A stretch of DNA of 64,000 nucleotides, from positions 100,108-164,107 of the forward strand of contig CAZFVV010000001.1 in the NCBI GenBank assembly GCA_964522165.1, given 5' to 3'. Positions 59,511-64,000 of the stretch are shown in pieces. The first letter of the stretch is position 1, and every line of letters starts with the position of its first letter. The notes under the pieces were generated by a model. It was not told where the DNA came from, made no database searches, and saw only the letters and a program-made list of their open reading frames with translations. Made by a program: the position numbers and the translations under genes. Source of the stretch: JABWBP01 sp964522165 (GTDB lineage Bacteria; Calditrichota; Calditrichia; RBG-13-44-9; J075).

Positions 59511-62500
59511 TCACCGCGCCGCCAGGATAATCTTCGCGCTGGCCTGCTTCCCTTCGCGCAGGTAAACGATGGCCGTCTCATCCCCCGGCGCGAAATGCTT
59601 CAACGCTTCGGAGTATTCCCGCAGGTTGCTCACCTTGCGCCCACCCAACTGAATGATGATATCCCCGGCCTGCAACCCCGCCTTTGCCGCAGGGGAATCC
59701 GGCGAAATCTCCGCAATGCGCACCCCTTCCCCCGTGTAAGCGAAATCCGGCAGGGAGCCGGTGCTCGCCCTGCGTTCCCCGCCCTGCTGCGGCGCTCCGG
59801 CTTCTTTTCTCTCCCCGGTAAACTCTAACGGCTTATCGCGCTCGCTGAGGTACACCGCCGCTTCCCGCACAAAGGTGGCCACTTTTACCAGGCCCGCCGC
59901 GTCGATCTTGTCCGCCGTATCGTCCGGGCGGTGGTAATCGGTATGCGCCCCGGCGAAAATCTGCACCGCCGGAACCCCGGCGTTAATGAAGCTCACCTGG
60001 TCGCTGGCGTCCAAGTCCTGCGTCACCACTTCCGATTCCACCCCGGTCACGTAGCTGCATCCCATGAAGATAAATTTCCACTCCCGGGCCGTGGAACCGT
60101 TCAGCACCAGCAGTTTGTTGCCTCCTAACCGCCCCACGGTATCTAAGTTCAGCGCCCCGATCACTTTGCCGGCCGGGTAGGTTTTCATATTCCGCACGTA
60201 ATACTTCGAGCCTAACAAACCGCTTTCCTCCCCGCTGAAGGCCGCAAACACCAGGGCGCGATCCGGCTCCACGCTCTTCGCCAGCAGGTTGGCCAGCTCT
60301 ATCAGCACCGCCGCGCCGCTGGCGTTGTCATCCGCGCCGTAGTGTATTTTCCCCTCGTCCCCGGCGTGAACGTCGGGCCAGCCCCGCCCTAAATGGTCAT
60401 AATGGGCGCTGATGACCGCGGATTGATCCGACCACTCCGCTTTTTTCCCCGGCAGCACCCCGATGACGTTTTTCAGGGTGACTTCTCGCTGCTCCCGGCC
60501 CGCCATCTCCTTCCAGATTTGAAAATAGGTTCCGTTATCCCCGCCGGGCTGCAATCCCGCTTTTTGGAACTGCTCGGCGATGTACTCCGCCGCCATGTCC
60601 AGCCCCGGCGTTCCCAAACCGCGGCCCTCTAACGCTTCACCGGCGAGATAGTTGACGTGCGCGAACAGCGCTTCTTCAGAAAATACCGCCCCTAACTTCG
60701 CCAGCGCCTCGCGCGCGGGTAATTGGCCGGGAATTTCTTGCGACAGGGAGCCATCCGCCTTACGAATCAAGGCGGAAAGCGGCGAATTCACCGCCGGCCA
60801 TTCCCCTTTGGCGATATTGGTAGGCTCTTCCCCCTCGAAGGCCAGGTAGCTGTATTTGCCATAATGGGGAAGTTTTCGCCCCAGCCCCGGCAGGGCGTCG
60901 CTTCTTGCGGAGGTCAGCCACACCACCACGGAGGCGGGGTTGGCAGGATGGCGCACTGCAATGGCAAAACTGTGATTCTCATCGGGAATAACGGTTTTGC
61001 CGAAGCGCACCGCGCTTTCGCTGATTTCCGCATCTAACCCCTGAACTCCCCGCTCGATGATATGGCGGTAGAGATTTTCCCGCCCGAACAGCCACACCGC
61101 CTTATCCGCCGGCAGCACATTCACCTTTTCGTCGGAATCAACCTCGATTTTGCCACCGCTGTCCGATGCCCAGCTTTCCGCCAGGGATTTGTATCCCTCC
61201 AGAATAGCGGCCGGCGCTTTGGAGGGCAGTAAAATCAACACTTTTTCCGCTCCGAAGATTTTCGAGAAGGAGGGCGGGATCTCGTTGAAATGTAGGCGGC
61301 GGAAGAGGTCGAATTCCGGGTCGATGTCGATGCGCAGCGGCTGCCCGCTCACGATCACCTGGAAAGATTGCTCTTTTTCCGCCATTTTTACGATTTGCCA
61401 TTTCGGTTCGCCGTCGGTGTAAATCGCCACCGGCGCGTCCAGGGCGTAGGGATCGCCGGGCTGGATCTGCGCCAGGGTGAAATTAACCACGCTGCCGTCT
61501 TCCACGGTTTGCACGCTGACGTTGGAAAGCTGTAGATCCGGCGCCCCGGCGCGCTCCACCCACTGGCTGAAAAAGGGTTTGAAATCCCGCCCGGTCTCTT
61601 GCTCAAACGCCACGCGGATGTCCTCAAACGAAGCGCGTTTGAACTTGTTGGCGCGGTAGAAAGCCTGGAAACCCTTGATAAACTGCTCGTCGCCTACCTC
61701 CCGGCGGAGCATGTGCCACATCATCATGGTTTTGCCGTAGCCCACCGCCTCGGTGACCGCGTTGTAGCGGCTGCGGAAGCGGGTGAGCGGGAAATCGTTC
61801 TCCGCGTTGGCGTAGTCGGTATAGCGCTGCAGGGTGGAGCGGCGGTATTCCGCGCCCTGCCCGCGCTGCTCTTTGATCAAATGGTCGGCCATGTAGGAAG
61901 TCAGCCCCTCGCACCAGTTGCCGGAATCGTAATCCACGTACACGCTGTTGCCCCACCAGTTGTGCAGCAGCTCGTGGGGATAGGAGGAGTGCAGGATGAA
62001 GGGAAAACGGATCACCTTTTCCCCCAGCAGGGTGAAGGAGGGCATTCCGTAGCCGGTTTCCCAGAAATTTTCCACCAGGGCAAATTTGCCGAAGGGAAAG
62101 GGCCCTAACAACTGGCGGTACATTTCTAAGTACTGGGCGGTGGTTTCCAAATATTTGTTAGCCAAATTTTCATCGGGGGTGCGCAGGAAGGCCATGGCGC
62201 TCACCGCCCCGGCGCTGCGCTGGTATTCGCTGAATTTCGCAGCGATCAAATAGGCCTCTTCCATGGGCTGGGGCGATTCCCAGCGGGTGCGGCGCACCTT
62301 TGCGACCCCGTTGATCAATTGCGTCTCCCCGGCGATTTCATGCAGTGTGCGGGTTCCCTGGCTCACCGCGTCCCAGTCCTGGGGAAGCGAAACCGTCAGG
62401 TTGAAGGTGATCAACTGCTCGTTGAACCAGGGAATCCAGTAGGTGCTGCCGCCTAAATACACCCCCGCGGTGTCGATCAGTCCCGGGGTTTCGCTGAAGC

Positions 62501-62930
62501 TGCGGGCGTACTCCTCCGCCTGCTCCTGAATGGAGTGATGAATTTCCCCCGCGTAGCGCAGAATGAAGGTGAAATCCTGCGTATGCTTCGCGGGCAGCTT
62601 AATGATGTAGTGCTTCAGAGACGGGTTCTCCGGCAGTAAGGGCAAGTCGCGACTTGCCCCTACTGCAAAATCTTCCGCCTGCGGCTTCTTATTGCTCAAC
62701 TGAATTTTGATCTCCTGCGACGGCGTGCTGGCCGTTAGGTTACCGTGCAGCAAAAAGTGCATCTCCGGGCGTAGTTGTGCGGCAGGAATGGTGACGGCGT
62801 CCTCTGCCTTCAGCGAATTCGTCGCCGGGTCGATGGCCACGCTAAGCTCGTGGTGGATGTATTGAGCGTTGGCAAATCCGCTAAAAACCGCGAGGGATAG
62901 TAAAAGGGGAATAAAATATTTTCGATACAT
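59511..62930 (-). CDS. M1 aminopeptidase / M28 aminopeptidase fusion with PDZ domain
   Basis: A 1139-aa secreted protease. Start 62930 has AGGAG; signal peptide YFIPLLLSLAVFSGFANA. The first half is an M1 gluzincin with HELLHNWWGN and the downstream Glu in NWCEGLTSYM; no GAMEN motif, GYGMPSFTLLG instead. About residues 745-1020 are an M28 di-zinc peptidase with all ligands visible: SAHYDHLG, GADDNASGAAVL, SGEESGLLGS, LNLDTVGR, and His in AGAHTDYHRPDD. The C-terminus is a PDZ domain (VRIAEISPDSPAAKAGLQAG, DIIIQLGGRKVSNLREYSEA). It likely degrades peptides in the periplasm or outside. A 20-bp palindrome interrupts the N-terminal part in frame. Confidence 0.92.
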   Translation of the reverse strand: MYRKYFIPLLLSLAVFSGFANAQYIHHELSVAIDPATNSLKAEDAVTIPAAQLRPEMHFLLHGNLTASTPSQEIKIQLSNKKPQAEDFAVGASRDLPLLPENPSLKHYIIKLPAKHTQDFTFILRYAGEIHHSIQEQAEEYARSFSETPGLIDTAGVYLGGSTYWIPWFNEQLITFNLTVSLPQDWDAVSQGTRTLHEIAGETQLINGVAKVRRTRWESPQPMEEAYLIAAKFSEYQRSAGAVSAMAFLRTPDENLANKYLETTAQYLEMYRQLLGPFPFGKFALVENFWETGYGMPSFTLLGEKVIRFPFILHSSYPHELLHNWWGNSVYVDYDSGNWCEGLTSYMADHLIKEQRGQGAEYRRSTLQRYTDYANAENDFPLTRFRSRYNAVTEAVGYGKTMMMWHMLRREVGDEQFIKGFQAFYRANKFKRASFEDIRVAFEQETGRDFKPFFSQWVERAGAPDLQLSNVSVQTVEDGSVVNFTLAQIQPGDPYALDAPVAIYTDGEPKWQIVKMAEKEQSFQVIVSGQPLRIDIDPEFDLFRRLHFNEIPPSFSKIFGAEKVLILLPSKAPAAILEGYKSLAESWASDSGGKIEVDSDEKVNVLPADKAVWLFGRENLYRHIIERGVQGLDAEISESAVRFGKTVIPDENHSFAIAVRHPANPASVVVWLTSARSDALPGLGRKLPHYGKYSYLAFEGEEPTNIAKGEWPAVNSPLSALIRKADGSLSQEIPGQLPAREALAKLGAVFSEEALFAHVNYLAGEALEGRGLGTPGLDMAAEYIAEQFQKAGLQPGGDNGTYFQIWKEMAGREQREVTLKNVIGVLPGKKAEWSDQSAVISAHYDHLGRGWPDVHAGDEGKIHYGADDNASGAAVLIELANLLAKSVEPDRALVFAAFSGEESGLLGSKYYVRNMKTYPAGKVIGALNLDTVGRLGGNKLLVLNGSTAREWKFIFMGCSYVTGVESEVVTQDLDASDQVSFINAGVPAVQIFAGAHTDYHRPDDTADKIDAAGLVKVATFVREAAVYLSERDKPLEFTGERKEAGAPQQGGERRASTGSLPDFAYTGEGVRIAEISPDSPAAKAGLQAGDIIIQLGGRKVSNLREYSEALKHFAPGDETAIVYLREGKQASAKIILAAR
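62640..62659. repeat. 20-bp palindrome inside the peptidase gene
   Basis: GGGCAAGTCGCGACTTGCCC is a perfect 20-bp palindrome, extended by GTAG-like sequence on one side (GCAGTAGGGGCAAGTCGCGA on the minus strand). It lies in frame within the M1 part (VGASRDLPLLP). It looks like an inserted REP-type unit rather than evolved coding sequence. Confidence 0.75.
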
Positions 62931-62947
62931 GCGAATCTCCTCTTGGG

Positions 62948-63101
62948 AGTGCAAAACTTCAGTTTTGCACTGGTTTTGAGAAATTAAACATTCCAGTCAG
63001 GAGTGCAAAACTTCAGTTTTGCACCTGAAACGCTTATTTCTTATTAATCCGGCATACACTCCTTTGGCGCTTCCTTCGCATTGCAAAACTGAAGTTTTGC
63101 A
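62948..63101. repeat. TGCAAAACTTCAGTTTTGCA palindrome array, 3' side of the RAYT gene
   Basis: Three palindromes at 62948-62971, 63003-63024 and 63082-63101 (the last in reverse orientation, CTGAAG apex). The first two with the spacer between them (GTTTTGAGAAATTAAAC, then TTCC) form an 83-bp unit that recurs at 63660-63742. Confidence 0.88.
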
Positions 63102-63107
63102 CTCCGG

Positions 63108-63653
63108 TCAGAAATCGTCATCCTCGGCTTCTTTTAATACGATCGTTTTATATTCCGGGTATTTCCGGAATTGTTCGGCAACCTTATCTCTCCCCTCCCT
63201 TTCAAGCAATTGATGGAAACTGGAAAAAGGATAATTCTTTAAATCTTCCACATATCCATGCCTCACCGGGTTCCACAGCAAATAATTCAAGCGCACATAG
63301 TAGTCATGCTCATTTCGCGGGCAGTAATCCCAATAATTCCACCAGATCGGTTTTGGCGCCCCGGTCGCTCGTCGAATGGGTGTGGAAGTTCCTCCGTGAA
63401 TACCCTGTATGATTCGCGGAAGCTCTTCACCCATTTTGCTGAGGCCCATCAGATGGTAATGGTTATCCAAAATCACCCAATGTTGTAATTCCCATTGATG
63501 TTGCTGAAAGCAGGCGTCGATCTGTCTCCATAATATCTCTTTGATGCCCACATCTTTCAAAAGATGGCGTTTCTGGTAGATCGCCCCGGTGATAAAATAG
63601 GGCATATCGTCTAAAAACAGATGCGCGGGCGCATGAGAATATTTTTTCAGCAT
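63108..63653 (-). CDS. REP-associated tyrosine transposase (RAYT, TnpA-REP)
   Basis: A 181-aa Y1-type HUH transposase of the RAYT group (IS200-like). Start 63653 (LKKYSHAPAHLFLDDMPYFI). The HUH motif reads DNHYHLMGL (His65 and His67). The catalytic Tyr is among YYVRLNYLLWNPVRHGY (Tyr124 by position before NPVRHG). RAYTs are single-copy domesticated enzymes that cut and join REP palindromes and are not normally bordered by IS ends. Palindromes of one family flank this gene on both sides. No strong ribosome site is seen; the gene's own upstream DNA is the palindrome array. It should be transcribed away from the right edge. Confidence 0.9.
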   Translation of the reverse strand: MLKKYSHAPAHLFLDDMPYFITGAIYQKRHLLKDVGIKEILWRQIDACFQQHQWELQHWVILDNHYHLMGLSKMGEELPRIIQGIHGGTSTPIRRATGAPKPIWWNYWDYCPRNEHDYYVRLNYLLWNPVRHGYVEDLKNYPFSSFHQLLEREGRDKVAEQFRKYPEYKTIVLKEAEDDDF

Positions 63654-63664
63654 GGCGACTTGGG

Positions 63665-63947
63665 AGTGCAAAACTTCAGTTTTGCACTTGTTTTGAGAAA
63701 TTAAACGTTCCACCGAGGAGTGCAAAACTTTAGTTTTGCATTCCACTAACACTCCGTTATCCCTCACTACCATCGCACTGTTCCGCTTCCGGCAAAACCG
63801 AAGTGTTGCGCTCCCGCTAATAACGTCGGATTCTCTACCCCGCAAAACTGAAGTTTTGCACTCCTATCGCACTGCTCCGCTCCCCGCAAAACTTGCGCTC
63901 CGGTTAATATGGGCGGATTCTCTAACCTGCAAAACTGAAGTTTTGCA
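63665..63947. repeat. TGCAAAACTTCAGTTTTGCA palindrome array, 5' side of the RAYT gene
   Basis: Palindromes at 63665-63688 and 63721-63740 form the second 83-bp unit. Then come degenerate copies near 63791-63810 and 63885-63900 and clean copies at 63842-63860 and 63928-63947, in about 86-bp direct repeats that share CGGATTCTCTA-type sequence before the palindrome and CTCCTA[T/C]CGCAC after it. The 297 bp hold no other gene. Confidence 0.85.
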
Positions 63948-63950
63948 CTC

Positions 63951-64000
63951 CTACCGCACCACCACCTGCACGGCATTTTCCGCCTTCAGATACTTATTGG
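63951..64000 (-). CDS. Partial gene at right edge, C-terminus only
   Basis: Reading in from the edge on the minus strand gives NKYLKAENAVQVVVR and a TAG stop at 63951-63953. The ending resembles the C-terminal strand of M16-type (insulinase) or related peptidases, but 15 residues are too few to name a family. The palindrome array begins 4 bp after its stop. Confidence 0.45.
   Translation of the reverse strand, partial: NKYLKAENAVQVVVR

Noticed and set aside
63654..63845. 64-residue N-terminal extension of the RAYT protein
   Set aside because: The extension is translated from the palindrome units (KTEVLH, KTKVLH repeats); the conserved transposase fold starts at the ATG 63653.

Overview
The window reads as a piece of chromosome from a free-living Gram-negative bacterium of the Fibrobacterota-Chlorobiota-Bacteroidota (FCB) superphylum. 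Two large secreted proteins (6054-7967 and 43840-46074, both minus strand) end in type IX secretion (Por) sorting domains. Several envelope proteins belong to families common in that group: DUF3078, DUF5777, a 592-aa putative porin, and OmpA with calcium-binding repeats. Unlike Bacteroidota proper, most genes have a good AGGAGG-type ribosome binding site, and base composition is moderately GC-rich. A Calditrichota/KSB1-like lineage is my best guess, from family content only. I saw no rRNA, tRNA, CRISPR array, prophage or plasmid backbone.

Layout. 0-8 kb: an RRM RNA-binding protein, acetyl-CoA synthetase, an isochorismatase-like hydrolase, then a minus-strand operon (type IX-sorted protein, APH-type kinase, MprF-like flippase). 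8-13 kb: a plus-strand cassette with a secreted protein, a multi-pass membrane protein, two peptidoglycan hydrolases that lack signal peptides, and a HEAT-repeat protein. Two MITE-like insertions with target duplications sit between the two hydrolase genes. 13-24 kb: CBM20-esterase, a BCAM0308-type zinc protein, YbaK-type deacylase, an outer-membrane protein, alanine racemase, a putative porin and a 1265-aa membrane protein with RCK-like modules. 24.7-32.7 kb: an eight-gene module around citrate cleavage. It holds an ATP-grasp CoA-ligase beta subunit fused to a two-cluster ferredoxin domain, its alpha subunit, citryl-CoA lyase, a degenerate HD protein, an isocitrate/isopropylmalate dehydrogenase, a DUF433/DUF5615 toxin-antitoxin pair and an MmgE/PrpD dehydratase. 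32.7-48 kb: envelope and stress genes (DUF5777 barrel, YceI, a cytochrome-like lipoprotein, ComEA, dnaJ, hrcA, glnA, DUF3078, OmpA, GlsB, LEA lipoprotein, a type IX-sorted protein, a four-repeat secreted protein). 48-64 kb: ECF sigma/anti-sigma pair, PRAI-like protein, AEC transporter, a propeller-PP2C sensor phosphatase, upp, plsC, serS, a cNMP/DUF4388/receiver regulator, an M1-M28-PDZ peptidase and a REP-associated tyrosine transposase (RAYT).

The strongest unexplained signals are two. First, the citrate module is a compact set in which a PrpD-family enzyme is the only candidate for aconitase chemistry and the ligase carries an unexpected iron-sulfur domain. It could run as the citrate-cleaving branch of a reductive TCA cycle, or on a citrate analogue.

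Second, the intergenic DNA is unusually structured. About twenty gaps hold arrays of short degenerate words (7-10 nt), often followed by the complementary words so that the RNA would fold into a long hairpin. At least eight word families recur. Separately, there are many palindromes whose stems differ but whose apex is a CTYYWG-like hexamer. They are densest around the RAYT gene. One word family brackets a decayed S23-type four-helix-bundle gene, which recalls the stem-plus-ORF architecture of 23S rRNA intervening sequences. All functional statements are from reading the sequence; no search was run.
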